Shown here one piece after another: positions 1 to 11,261 of a stretch of 64,000 bases of DNA. The notes under the pieces are model-generated. The model was not told where the DNA came from. It did no database searches and saw only the letters and a list, made by a program, of their open reading frames with translations. Source of the DNA: Blattamonas nauphoetae (taxonomy: Eukaryota; Preaxostyla; Oxymonadida). Position numbers and translations under genes: made by a program. Positions within the stretch are counted from its first letter, which is position 1. Every line of letters starts with the position of its first letter. The stretch covers positions 1 to 64,000 of the forward strand of contig JARBJD010000143.1 of the NCBI GenBank assembly GCA_033064195.1, read 5' to 3'.

Positions 1-840
1 TTGTTTGTTCAACAGCCAATGTCGTGACCACAGAACCAGAATTCGTCGATCAGTACATCTCATTAAACGTCACAAACTATCGGATTGATGATGTGTATTG
101 CATGAGTGTTGGATACAAAATGAAAGATGGAGCGATAAAACTCATGGAGATGTATCAGAATCGTCCTGGAACAGTTCCAGCTGAGAAGATCTCATTCTAT
201 CCATTTCAGAAGACGCCAGCAGCAGCAGGAATTGATTGTACTCAGCAAATGGTCGTGGTGAATGCCAGGGATATCATGCTTCTCTTCCGTCACTACGACA
301 ATGAAGTCACTTGTTTCCACAACCCAATAGAAGAATATCCAAGTGACTTTACAAAACAGGTATTATCAGAACAACCAACGACAACTCTTGGAGCTCGCTT
401 CTATCAGTTCATTATCGACTCTCAATCTCGATTCATACCTAGCTGTTCCTGATGATTTGGAGCGATCACTGACGGATTCTCTCGTTGAAGAGAAACTCAC
501 TGGTGATGGAACATATCCCAATGAAACAATGACAAGAGTTCGTCCATTCATGACAATGCAGCTTCCTTCTGTGCTTTCCAACTCAACGTAGTGGGTGTCC
601 ATCGAACTGAAATGATTCCATCAGTTCAAGGAAATACTGCTGTCACTTTGAGATCACATCCAATCTATCAAGGCAATCTCGACACATACTACAATGTTTA
701 CAATCCAAGTCAAAGTGGTGGTGATATGACAACATTTACACATCCTCCAGCACCGATTCTATACAACTGCTACCACGTGGTGGGTATACGATACAGCAAT
801 GGTGAACCAAAAGTTGAGTACTATCGAATCACACATTGAA
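1..840 (+). pseudogene. Capsid-like protein remnant, copy A (partial, starts before window)
   Basis: This is a fossil coding remnant. Its distal part matches the distal part of copy B in pattern: a NEVTCFHNP block corresponds to NECTVFRNP, and HPIYQGNLDTYY corresponds to TPINQGELDPYF, followed in both by a Pro-rich turn and a final beta-rich stretch. The beta-rich make-up fits a jelly-roll capsid protein, but I assign the family by context only. It is broken. Confidence 0.4.
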
Positions 841-923
841 AGCGTTGCATAAAGATTTAGGAATCATGTAGAGACAAAACAGTAAAAGAAAATCATGATA
901 TTGTATTTTTTATTTTTCTATAA

Positions 924-2581
924 ATGAGAAGTATCAGATCAAATCAATCAAAACCAACATCGACATTAATTGAACAAATTGAAGTGCAATCATATCTGCC
1001 AAAACAGTGGGATTCAGAACCACACATTTATTCCATCCAAGAAGTGCATCCAACGAATCCACCTATACCTTGCAGAATCGGAGATGAGATTGAAGTTCCA
1101 TTGTGTTATGATGGTCATGATGTGACTGAGTTTGCGAAGAGTCATTTGCGTATCGATCTCACGATCACTGTTCCAAATTTTCATCAGGTTGGTGACTCGG
1201 GAGCTTACGTCGGACTACACGGAATGTTCTTTGGATATAAATCATCTTCAGATGCAATTCGAGACATGAGACTCGTCGACAGTCATGGAAACATTATTGA
1301 CAATTCACTTCAGAACAATCACATTCATGAATCTTTTCTGTATCACACATTCAAGTCGTACAGAAAAACAATATGAAACATTGCTACAGTCTGTGGGAAA
1401 ATGTTCAGAGAATGGATCAGAGTGTGTGTGGATTCTATTTTGTCCCAATCAATAGAGGCCAAAGAAATCACTGCGACAATTCCTCGTTATTCCATTTGTG
1501 AATCTCCTTCCACTGAGTACCTTTGACCAATATCAAATTCCATCTTTGGTAATTTACGTTTGAGATTTCATTTGACAACAGATTCACTTGTGTATTGTCC
1601 TATTCAAACTTCAACTGTCATTCGAAAATCAACCGAAGGTTCCGTGAAGTGTTTCCAGAAAAGACTTGACAACCCTTTCGGATCTATCAACGCATTCTTG
1701 ATGTCTGAGGGAGACTTTTCTCCCGTATCACAGGGAGTACACAAATTGGAAATCCAGTTCTGAAAGTTAGCGATAAATACACTTATAAGGCACCTAGCAC
1801 TGCCGTCGCAGAGATATTGACCAAAGAAGTCACCTGCACTGTTCTTTCTTCATCAGTTGATAAAGTCTCAACTATTTGTTACGGATATCAAATCACTGAT
1901 GCAACAAAACAATCCCTCTTCAACATGTATTCAAAGACATTGTACGTCTTGAGAAGCAGAAGAATTGACATCAATCATTTCAATCAAAGCAACAGCAATG
2001 GGGTGAGATCAAACATCAGTATCAAACTCAACAATCTCATGAATCTAATGTGCTTATTCCCCGATAGACCAAATGAGTGTACAGTCTTCAGAAATCCTCA
2101 TTATGTTGGTCACTTCGAATGCTAGGAAATAATTATCCCAATTTCCCAATGTCAACAATATCACCAGAGTTTTATCAAATGATGATGGTGAATGGTGATT
2201 TCATTGGTTGTTCCGCAACGGAAGAGTTTGAGAATTCAATTTGTTCAACTCGTGTGTTTGACTATAAAGGAAAGGATTACAAGAGAACAAAACCAGTAAC
2301 AGATGCAACTTGTTTTACTTTCATGGTTCCAACAGATCGAGAGTGAAATCGCTGGTGGTGAAGAAGGTATTTCGACAACAGAATCAGTCAATATTGTATT
2401 CAGAGGAACACCAATCAATCAGGGTGAACTGGATCCATATTTCACATCAACTCCAGAAGGTCCTCCTCCACCAATTCTAGCACTACATCAAGCGACATAC
2501 TGGCTGTTCTGGATTGAAATGGACAACCACGAGTGCGATATGTCATTGATCGTCGTCTCCAAGAAGCATATGAAGAAGTGA
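924..2581 (+). pseudogene. Capsid-like protein remnant, copy B
   Basis: This is a fossil coding remnant and the fuller of two tandem copies. The first part has the look of a capsid N-terminal domain (GDEIEVPLCYDGHDVTEF, then a beta-rich segment), and the last part repeats the pattern of copy A. The tandem arrangement suggests either a duplicated capsid gene or two related capsid-type proteins. It is broken in several places. The family (double-jelly-roll major capsid protein) is inferred. Confidence 0.45.
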
Positions 2582-3054
2582 AGAGAGGATATTAATGCAT
2601 AGCATTTCTAGAATGACAAGTCATATTACTAAATTGAATATTTTATTTTTGTAGAAATCACAAATGGTCAAACGTTATTTCTCAATTCAAATTCTCACAC
2701 TGCTCAATTACCTCCTGATTTTACCAATTCCAGAAACCAAAATATGTTCACTTTCTTGACTGCAAACTCATCCATGTGAAGAAGAAGTTACTGGGAACTC
2801 AACTGTCATCTCAAAAGACATTCCACAGCACATAACAATCCATGGTGATTGGATTCAGACTGATGCATTCAATGACTCGTTTGTTGCTTTCTGTAACGAA
2901 CAGATTGCGAAGCGAAAGAAGTGGGAACTAAGCACTCGACAATCGATTGTGAAGATCTGGTTCAAAGACAGTTCTGGTGACTCAATCGAGATGGAAACAA
3001 CCGAGACAATCAATGGAAAAATAATCAAAGAGTATTATGAATTTCTGGTTGATC

Positions 3055-4105
3055 TCATGTTGGAGTATTAGTCATTGTGTCGATCAGTGAATTATATTTT
3101 TGTACAAGTTCATTGATGAGTGTCTGTTGATGTCCGACGATAGAGGATAATTCCTGAATTGCTTTCACGCAGAAGCAAGAGAGTTCAGCATAATCAACTT
3201 GAAGACAATCTGGATTGGAATCATTCACAACCTCAGGGAATATTTCTTGGATCTGTTGAGCAATCACTCCAATGTGTTTCCTCTCACTTTCCTTCTTCAA
3301 GCATTCACATTTCTCTTTGCAGTTCTTCAAGTGTTCTTCATCAGTCTCGCTCTCTATTTGTTTCGTCACTTTGTTGATCTTCGAGTCGAATGTGTTGAAT
3401 TGATACTGCACAATTTCCACTTTATTCAATTGTTCAAGAACATCGGGGTATGGTTCAATATTTCTTTTCACTCTTCTGTCTGACAACTGAGAAAAACTTC
3501 CTGTTGTGGATATTGAAAACACTCCTGAACCAGTATCTTCATCGTAGTAATACAAAGCTGGTGAGTCACACGGTGACCACATAATGATACCATCACCATT
3601 GAACTGAATTCCTGAAGTTTCTGAAAGCGATTGTGAAATTGAAATGCCAGACTTAAATGTTGAAGCTGGATATGTTCCAGGATACTTCGGAAGTGATCCT
3701 TCTGAGATATTCCACTTCGCTCCATTCACATTGATCAATCCTCCAATTGTTGGTGTCGTGATCGATCCATTTGTGCTTACCACTTTTTGGATTGATGATA
3801 TCGCTGTCGTATGTGCTTCTGTTGTCTTCTGAAGTGAATCAATCACTGCTGCATTCTCGCTGGTTGTTGAGAGATTATGATCAATCATTTTCTCAATCAT
3901 TTGTGAATTGTATTTCTGTCGATTCATTTTCGTTTGCTCTTTCATTGAAATTAAAATTCTTGATTCCCTCATGAACATACGTCACCGGCACATTATTTCT
4001 GACATACTCAGAGACTAGTGAACAGTTCTCTTCTCTCATTGATTCAATTAATGCTTGTTCAGAACATACTCGACGTCTTTCGTTGTACATCTCAGTTGGA
4101 TTCAT
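3055..4105 (-). pseudogene. Fibre-like protein with C-terminal S74 intramolecular chaperone domain
   Basis: The C-terminal third carries the hallmark of the peptidase S74 / endosialidase chaperone domain: SDRRVKRNIEPYPD, then an internal coiled Lys/Glu-rich loop, then GVIAQQIQEIFPEVV and a VDYAELSCFCVKAIQEL helix. In phage and eukaryotic virus fibres this domain folds the trimer and then cleaves itself off. The middle part is Gly/Ser/Thr-rich like a fibre stalk, and the N-terminal part is helical and polar. It belongs to the virus-like element, and the gene region is not whole. Confidence 0.65.
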
Positions 4106-4122
4106 TTAATACAAATTAAATA

Positions 4123-4138
4123 GGCATGGCTGACCGGC
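4123..4138 (+). repeat. Left 16-bp terminal inverted repeat
   Basis: It reads GGCATGGCTGACCGGC and is the exact reverse complement of 6,068-6,083. The match breaks at the next base. The preceding TA may be part of the target duplication. Confidence 0.75.
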
Positions 4139-6067
4139 ACTGACCGGTCAGTTTTCATCGAAAAGTACTGACGGTCACTGACCGGAGAAATTCGGGAACC
4201 CATAATCCAGAGTTACCATTTCTCCGAAGTGATTTCGATAGAATCTGAAAAGTGAATCAATGACGTGAATATCCATGTAATTTCTTCAAAGGTGCAAAAA
4301 ATGAATTATTATCACTTCACTCAAGCCTATTCACTCTTCCCTTTTGACATATTGGACCAGATCGAAGAAAAAAACAGTTATGGGCAGCTGATCAGACTCG
4401 ATCATCCTCTCTTTCTGATGACGTTTTCACGGCAAATCAAACATTCGCTGAATGAACCTTGCATCACGAAGAACCTTCCACCCCACAACACCGCCAGTTG
4501 ATTCAGCAAATGTGTTTCCACGATCTTCCCTCATCTGTTCCATCTTTTCTCTGACTCATCTCCTCTTCCATCCTTTAGAACACTTCTCCCCTTCCTCAAT
4601 ATCAGCTTCGCTTCGCTTTGCATTGCCTGCTCAGGCTCACTCAAATTCTCCCACAGCCACCATTCACTCATCTGCACAACAATTCACTCACTTAACGTTC
4701 CACCCAATTGTGTCTCCCTCTCAAAACTATCAGCCCACAATCCCAAAAATCATCTCTTTCACGCCTGCCAATGCGTCGACGATGTTGGGCAGTGTGTGAT
4801 CGAATTGTCTCCATGTATCGACGATCTCAACACAGATTAATTTGAGAATTACCCCACGCAACGTCTATTCCAACCGCAACTGTCGAGCAGCGGGGGATAA
4901 TGCTGAGCGCATTGAACCCACTGTCGTTAAATCGACGGTGCAGTGTGAAGCACGGACCCCGATTCATCCAACGAGTCGTGAATATCTCTACAGATTCCCC
5001 AGTCTTCACCAGCACATTCTGGGGCTGGCTCTCCCTGTTATACTGGTGGTATCTCGAATACTGAGGGAATTCATGTGCTCCATTCTCTTCTCTCATCGTA
5101 CCAATTTCAAGCCACTCTGCCTGTTGCAGAGCAATTGATCTCTATGAGTCTTGTCATTGGATTGAACGAACATGGTTTTCGATCTATCCGATGCTACAGC
5201 GGATAGTGCGAGGGATGCCGTGGTGGCGAGCCTCCCATCCTTGTCTAACATTCGATACTGCAGCTCTCTGTTCTTTCCAAGCATCCACACGCCAAGTCTT
5301 TTGTGAAGGAGCTGATTACAGTGGATTGGACAGGGTTGAAGTCTGCATTCTTGTTGAGTCAACACCCCATCCTTCTTTTACTCTTTATTTTGTTGTATTC
5401 TCATCAAATATTGTCTCTCGTTTTCCATATAGTCAATCTCAGCGTACATCTTTTGTGATATTGTTCGTCCCGCATATGTCATCACTAATGACACACCACA
5501 TCTCCTCCACCGTTGTATGCCCGCTGCTCACGACATCAGCCTCTCTCCCGTCACAACATTCAGCTTTATCATCATTTCTAACTCTTCTTGCTTCCTGTTC
5601 CACACAGTTCACCCAGTTCATGAGCAACGAAAGCAGTCTTGTCGTGCTCGCAGCGCTGGCCAAGATCGCGACTCAACTCCACCTCGCACAACCGCAGAGC
5701 ATGTTTCGAACAGCTCTGAAGGGGGCTGATGATATTGCTGCCGATGGTGGGCAGAGTGGATAGAATGGAAGAGACCATGCTCGGATGCGGAGAGATGAGT
5801 TCGCTCAGCTTATTTAGTCTTCAGAACCGGTTTCCCCTGCGAGAGATTAATGACGATTGCGTTTTTGTCGTCGTATAGTGTTGAATGTTCATGATTGTTT
5901 TGAGTGAATTCAGCAACACTTCATTATCTTGTTTCATGTGTCAAAACGTAAATCTCGACATGAATATCAGCTACCTTGTCGATATGTCGTTCATAGCAAG
6001 CCATTTCCATCTCTAATGAGATCTGACCCTTTGAAGAATTCGTGAGTGACACTGACCGACACTTTTG

Positions 6068-6083
6068 GCCGGTCAGCCATGCC
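6068..6083 (-). repeat. Right 16-bp terminal inverted repeat
   Basis: It is the reverse complement of 4,123-4,138 and is followed by TA at 6,084-6,085. Confidence 0.75.
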
Positions 6084-6631
6084 TAAAATTAAAAAATTCA
6101 AAAATAAATTTTCATTCGTTGTTTTATCATTTGAGATCTTCCGAGACTTCGATTCTGTCATCGATGGGTTCGATCAGTCTTGTTTGATCAGAGAAAGTAC
6201 TTCAATGGGACTCGATCCTCTCATTTCGTTCCTGACTGCTCTTTACCGTTTGATTTAGGTGTGTTACGCTTTCTACTTTCACATTTGTTCTCTCTTCTTT
6301 TTTGCCATCACTTTCTTGTTCTCGATCCTTCACTTTTTTCTGTCTCTCTCGTTCAGGTACACTACTTCGTTTTATCTTCTGGAATTTCGTTTCCGACTTA
6401 TTCTTAAATGGTTTGTTCTCTTTTTGCTTTCACTCTTTCCTAAAATCTTCTTATGTACCATCTCTGATCTGACCAAACTTGACCTCTCACAGCTGATGAA
6501 GAATCGCTTCTTATCTCTGGAAAGTATGTTTCCCTTCTGACAAATAACTTGTGTGCTCTTCTCTTTCTTTCATCTCTTTTTAAATTTCTTTTCTGACCTC
6601 TCACCAACTGATCCTCTCGACGTCGATGAAC
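6084..6631. repeat. Diverged satellite-like sequence, left of the foldback element
   Basis: No gene is visible. The plus strand is strongly pyrimidine-rich. It has the same building blocks as the array at 11,347-13,650: a GGTACACTAC..GTTTTAT block (about 6,355), then TTTGTTCTCTTTTTGC, TTTCACTCTTTCCTAAAATC and a TGTACCA block (about 6,455). The foldback element is inserted in this array, so this piece and 11,347 onward were once continuous. Confidence 0.45.
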
Positions 6632-7209
6632 TATAGTAGTAAAATAACCCGGCGAGGGTAAAATAACCCGGGGTGAAAACCCCCTTTTTTGGGCCCCTCT
6701 TTCCGTCCATCCCATATTTCTCGGAACCAACATTTTTTTGGGTCCCACTTTTTTTTCCATAATGTTTGTCTCAACTCCGAGTATCCATCGAGGTAGAAAT
6801 CGAACCTCCAAAATAGGATCCTGGGCCGGGGGTGCCTATTTCGGAACCATATTTTGGCCTATTTTTGACCCATTTTTGGCTCCTAAATAGGAGGTCCTTA
6901 ACATTTAAGCTTGGAGGATCCGAACTTCACGACCACTTTTCTCCACGCTTGTTCAAAATTTTTCTTTCTCGTTTCATTTCTGGTTGTTTGGGATGTTTTT
7001 CTTTCGAAATCACAATTTTTTGAAAAACGAAAAATCCTGGGGGGGACCTGGGTGGAAATTTAGGGTCAAAAATTGATTTCCCTGTATGTTAAACTTAGGG
7101 ATCTGAAAACTTGTTTTGATCATATCTCCACAACCAGACATAGTTCCGACATGAAGTTTTCACCAATATGGATGTTTTGTTGGATTATATTTTTTTCTGA
7201 AAATTTTGA
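6632..7209 (+). repeat. Left arm of the foldback element
   Basis: Its inverted partner is 7,462-7,946 plus 11,262-11,346. Arms differ by only a few single-base and short indel changes, such as an extra base in poly-T or poly-G runs, so the element is fairly young or the arms are being homogenised. Confidence 0.85.
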
Positions 7210-7461
7210 GCAAAATCCCCTTGCGGCAGTTGAGATACTTTTGTTGGGTTTTGGCCTTGGATCGAAAGGAGAGCTGTCACTTGAGATGGAATGATGCACC
7301 CGTCTCCAAATTTCGTCTAAATAATGCAGACACAATCAGAATCGAATCCAAAAGCTCAAATTGGTTAGAATCGTGCTTGGGAGGAGAGAAGTTGGGGTTG
7401 GTTCTGAGAAAACCTCGAAAACTAAAAAAAACACCAAAATAGGAGGTCTTCGAAAATTGTC

Positions 7462-7946
7462 AAAATTTTCAGAAAAAAATATAATCCAACAAAACATCCA
7501 TATTGGTGAAAACTTCATGTCGGAACTATGTCTGGTTGTGGAGATATGATCAAAACAAGTTTTCAGATCCTAAGTTTAACATACAGGAAATCAATTTTTG
7601 ACCCTAAATTTCCACCCAAGGTCCCCCAGGATTTTTCATTTTTCAAAAAATTGTGATTTCGAGAAAAACATCCCAAACAACCAGAAATGAAACGAGAAAG
7701 AAAAATTTTGAACAAGCGTGGAGAAAAGTGGTCGTGAAGTTCGGATCCTCAAGCTTAAATGTTAAGGACCTCCTATTTAGGAGCCAAAAATGGGTCAAAA
7801 ATAGGCCAAAATATGGTTCCGAAATAGGCACCCCCGGCCCAGGATCCTATTTTGGAGGTTCGATTTCTACCTCGATGGATACTCGGAGTTGAGACAAACA
7901 TTATGGAAAAAAAAGTGGGACCCAAAAAAATGTTGGTTCCGAGAAA
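7462..7946 (-). repeat. Right arm of the foldback element, inner part
   Basis: It mirrors about 6,727-7,209. It stops abruptly at CCGAGAAA (7,939-7,946), where the hAT-like element begins; the arm resumes after the second CCGAGAAA at 11,262. Confidence 0.85.
7939..7946 (+). repeat. 8-bp target site duplication, left copy
   Basis: CCGAGAAA is identical to 11,254-11,261. The same eight bases occur once, inverted, at the matching place in the intact left arm (about 6,716-6,724), which is what an insertion-made duplication predicts. Confidence 0.85.
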
Positions 7947-8245
7947 TAAGGATGAGCAACGGACGGACAAAACCTTGTTGTCCTCGGACATCGGACGGAG
8001 GCCACGTCCAAGTTAAAAAATCGCGATGAGAAACACTCATAGAGAATTCGGACAAAATGACCCATTAATTGCTGAAATGTCCAAACGTGTCCGATCATGG
8101 ACATTCTCTCCTTTTTTGAAAAAACGAAATGAATGAATTGCTTCACCATCAAGATGTGATCAGATGAAAACGGACAAATTTGTCCTGTCCCGGACTTCGG
8201 ACGATCTGACCCAAACACATCTCACCCGCTCATTTTTGTCCTGGT

Positions 8246-10800
8246 TTATACCTTTGGTCTTGCTCTTGGTATTTCATCAACGAGGTTCGTTGTTCGTTTC
8301 TGTTGTGAGAGAGTGAATATGCAAAGAGACAATTGTGAAATGGAAATTAAAAACATGAATCGGTTACATTCAAATGGTGGAGCGGGTGATGTCGAGTTCA
8401 AGATGAATGACGGACAGTGGGCGGGGATAGTACGGCGGATCGTCACTGCCACCACCATTTTCTTGTCCATCTCAACGCGATCGGCGTCAGCCATTTCTTG
8501 CCCTTCCTCTTTCTTGTTCTGCCGACGACGCCACACAATCACAATGATGACGATGATGACGATCAAAGAGGGCAACAACTGCAACCACAACAGGAATCGC
8601 CCACGACATTGCTTTCTTCGCGTTCTAACTTCGCACTTCCCGAACACTCTGCTTCACAACGAATGACTCTGTCACCAAAGATGACCCGAATATAAGACGC
8701 CCTTCCCACTCATTCGACGCTTCCAGCGAAATCTCGATCCAACGTCACATTCAGAACAATCAAAGTGTCAGTGCACGTTTCAACGTGAGCACACGGAATC
8801 AGCTGCTCCCCAACAATCCTCACTTTCACAGCATCACCAATCCTCTTCTGCTCTCCCCACTCGACCTCACATTTAATGTTGGCATCACAAACGGCGACTT
8901 CGACTCTTCCTTCCCAATCACCACAGAACACCCATCCGACGAGATCCAGCGCAGAGACGCTTGTTTGTTCGCATCCTCGTCTGACACAACATCAATCCGT
9001 CCTTCCTTCACACATCGCACGTTTCGTTCGAGTGATGGGAACTGTCCAGTCCAGCCCAGTTTGACAGCAGATGCGAGTTTAGCAGTGTCAGTGTCGAGTT
9101 CGCCATGAAGAACACTCCTGATGGATCCGAGACAAGTTGCTCCCGATCACCACAATCGACTCTCCCGACACTTTCCACAAGCCCCGTCTCCCATTCACAC
9201 ACTCCCATTTCGTCCACTGACTCCGAGTTCGATGTGGTTGGAGGGAGAGGCTGTCGACGCGTCGGATGGAACCCAAATCGAACCAGTTTCTCCATTCTGA
9301 TCCACAACCATTACAATGTCAGCGGGGAGGATGTGAGAGGTCGAGAGCGTCACTACGTTCGCCACTGACACTTTCACTGTTTCGATCACAGTCGACTCGA
9401 CGTGTGATAATGCCTTGTCCAGTGTCCGACACGGAGCACTCCTCCTCCACACCCAGCTCCATCCACTCCCGTCTTCCCATCCACAAAATCTCCATCTGCG
9501 CTGGCTTGGACGGTGTCGTGAATGTCTCCGATGTCAGAACCAGAAACTCTTCCTGCGAGACGAGAGTGTGGTTGGCGACGGAGTAGTTCCTCCGAATGCG
9601 AGTGGACGGCCGACCAACCTCGAACGGCGCCGACTGACCATCTTCACTCCCACTCATCTCAACAATCACTTCGAACACAAACGCAGCGTTTGATTCCGCA
9701 GACTCCACAATCGACATCCGAAACCGATCGCCGGCTTCGAAATTCTCTCCCACGACCTTCAACCAGAACGAAGTCGGACTTGGTGTGGCGACGAGGAGAC
9801 AGACGTGATGGCAGCTGCGTTTGGAAAGTACACCACTCCACGGCTGGCGTTAACATGATCTGCTTCAAAATCGAAACGACAATCAAATGCAACAGTTTCC
9901 ATGGCATCGGCATAAGAGATGGCTTGTTGAGCTGGAACAATCGAAGCTTTGGTTGAACTTGACGATGATGCACGGAAATTGTACACCGTTGCATCGATGT
10001 TGCTCTTGAGACTTGGCGAGGGCATGATATCAAGACAGTCCGAGAAGAACCTGAAATTGAATGTCGGCGGAAAGTGGATGCCTTCCAACGTGATGAACGC
10101 TTTGTCCGAAGTGCATCACACGCTCAATGCTGTGACACGAGGTGGTTCTTCCATGATCTCCACAACTCCGGCAAACATGACATCGTCAATGACCCCATGT
10201 TCATGCTCCCTCTCGGACGTGGAGAGAAAGGATGATGTATGTTCTGGATCAGTCGAAGGACGTCGTACAGAGTATGTGGCGAAGTGATTGATGACATTCC
10301 ACAGAGTGATGCTGATTGCATCGGAGTCAAGGTTTGATCTTCAGTGGATCCACAGTGAACGATGTGATGGAGTACTTTCAGAGTTGTGTTGAACTGAAAG
10401 GTGCCTGTTTCGTCGTTGAACAACAAGTTGAAGACCAGACGATGGAGGCGATCGATCTGTTGTTCCAAGATTTCGGTCAGGGTTGGAAAACGTGCACACT
10501 ATGACAGCCGTGGTGTTTATCAGACGATGAAGGCCATTCGACCAGCTGCATCCATCTGATTCTACATTGACTGATGTTATGGAAGGAGTGGAGGAGATGA
10601 ACTCAAACGACGGCGATGACGGCTGGACGAGGACTGACAGAAGTGTCAGTCTGCACTCGCCATTCTCATTCACTCGAAGAAAAGCAAATTCAGAATCTGG
10701 GTTCGATGAATATTTGAGAAGTGTCAGTTCGGAGTGATACATTTTCCCGACATGAGATTGAACTCCTTTCACACGCACAGGTTCAACTGGAACATACAAC
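8246..10800 (-). pseudogene. Decayed host surface-protein gene fragment carried inside the hAT-like element
   Basis: Reading on the minus strand from about 10,800 to 8,246, several frames keep host surface-protein traits. A segment at about 9,400-9,440 reads SAPCRTLDKALSHV, like the Cys-framed CGAEATPCSALVLAV and CGAETDLCATIDHSV segments of the giant surface protein at 18,204. Beta-rich text with V-x-G-x-NF and Y-S-V patterns follows. Near 8,540-8,610 a hydrophobic membrane helix (SLIVIIVIIVIVWRRRQN) ends in a basic stop-transfer and an acidic/basic tail, encoded by a GATGATGAC simple repeat. Frames change several times, so it cannot code for one protein. The most likely origin is capture of a surface-protein gene by the transposon. 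The stretch 10,124-10,800 may come from a different gene. Confidence 0.5.
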
Positions 10801-11196
10801 TGAATCTTTGGGTTCAGAACGGAAGGCGTTCAGGCGATCTGAAGCGAATTCACTTCATCTTTCGCTTAAAAGCTGGGTTTGGAAGGTGTTGAATCCTTGT
10901 CGACTGGGATGACAAGGTTTGAGGCTGTGTCAGCATGTAAACAGTCCAATTTAACTGGAGTGTAAATGATCTATCCATCAGATGTGAATGGCTTGATTAT
11001 GATCGAGATCGCCTTGTGTGCGGTGGTGAGATGAAAAAAAGTGAAGCATTGACAATTGAGGAGACCATGATAAAGAAAGACAAAGACTTCACACTTACTT
11101 CATGATTTTTGATTCAATTTTCCAGTATAGTCAATTTTCGTCGAAAAGAGTTGATCGTTCCCATTGTTGAGACTTATGAGGAGTGACCTCCTAATT

Positions 11197-11222
11197 AGGC
11201 GCTGTCCGAGGACGGACAGCGC
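11197..11222. repeat. Subterminal hairpin of the hAT-like element
   Basis: GGCGCTGTCCG, a 4-base loop AGGA, then CGGACAGCGCC: a perfect 11-bp stem. It contains the GTCC/GGAC motif that is repeated through both subterminal regions, so it may be a strong transposase-binding or excision structure. Confidence 0.6.
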
Positions 11223-11253
11223 CTTGCCTTGTCCGGACAATTGCTCCTCCTTA

Positions 11254-11261
11254 CCGAGAAA
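11254..11261 (+). repeat. 8-bp target site duplication, right copy
   Basis: CCGAGAAA, direct copy of 7,939-7,946, directly after the right end of the hAT-like element. Confidence 0.85.

Larger units (their letters stand above)
1..4114. mobile_element. Decayed virus-like element (Polinton/PLV-like), left end outside window
   Basis: This is a fossil element. It has two tandem stretches of the same capsid-like protein on the plus strand (about 1-840 and 924-2,581), a short unrecognised coding remnant after them (about 2,660-3,071), and a fibre-like gene with an S74 chaperone domain on the minus strand (about 3,055-4,105). The mix of a capsid-like protein and an S74-type fibre is known from Polinton-like and other small double-jelly-roll DNA viruses; placing it in that group is inference. 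AT-rich leaders of the form TATTTTTNTATAAATG-like sequence stand before the plus-strand coding stretches and may be old viral promoters. The element is broken in several places (roughly five or more), so it looks old and inactive. No integrase, polymerase or terminal repeat is visible. Its right limit is set by the inverted-repeat element that begins at 4,123. Confidence 0.55.
4123..6083. mobile_element. Inverted-repeat DNA element, about 1.96 kb, non-autonomous
   Basis: The left end GGCATGGCTGACCGGC (4,123-4,138) is an exact inverted copy of the right end (6,068-6,083). Both ends are flanked by TA (4,121-4,122 and 6,084-6,085), which fits a TA target duplication. Just inside the ends there are extra copies of CTGACCG/CGGTCAG (4,140-4,185 and 6,050-6,070), like transposase-binding subterminal repeats. 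No transposase is visible. The interior holds only short, unrecognised coding-like stretches on both strands, so it is a non-autonomous element, possibly with captured host sequence. TA duplications are usual in Tc1/mariner-like elements, but the family is not settled. Confidence 0.6.
7947..11253. mobile_element. hAT-like non-autonomous element, 3.3 kb, nested in the foldback element
   Basis: It is flanked by the exact 8-bp direct repeat CCGAGAAA (7,939-7,946 and 11,254-11,261). Deleting the element plus one repeat restores the mirror symmetry of the foldback arm, so the limits are well supported. The left end reads TAAGGATGAGCAAC and the right end, inverted, TAAGGAGGAGCAAT. Both fit the hAT end rule YARNG, and hAT elements make 8-bp duplications. 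Many GGACA/TGTCC motifs crowd the first about 300 bp and last about 90 bp, like the subterminal binding sites of hAT transposases. A perfect 11-bp hairpin (GGCGCTGTCCG) lies at 11,197-11,222. No transposase is visible; the interior holds a decayed surface-protein fragment. Confidence 0.8.

Noticed and set aside
6832-7892. Pairs of small open frames with similar peptides on opposite strands
   Set aside because: They are mirror images produced by the two arms of the foldback element, not genes.
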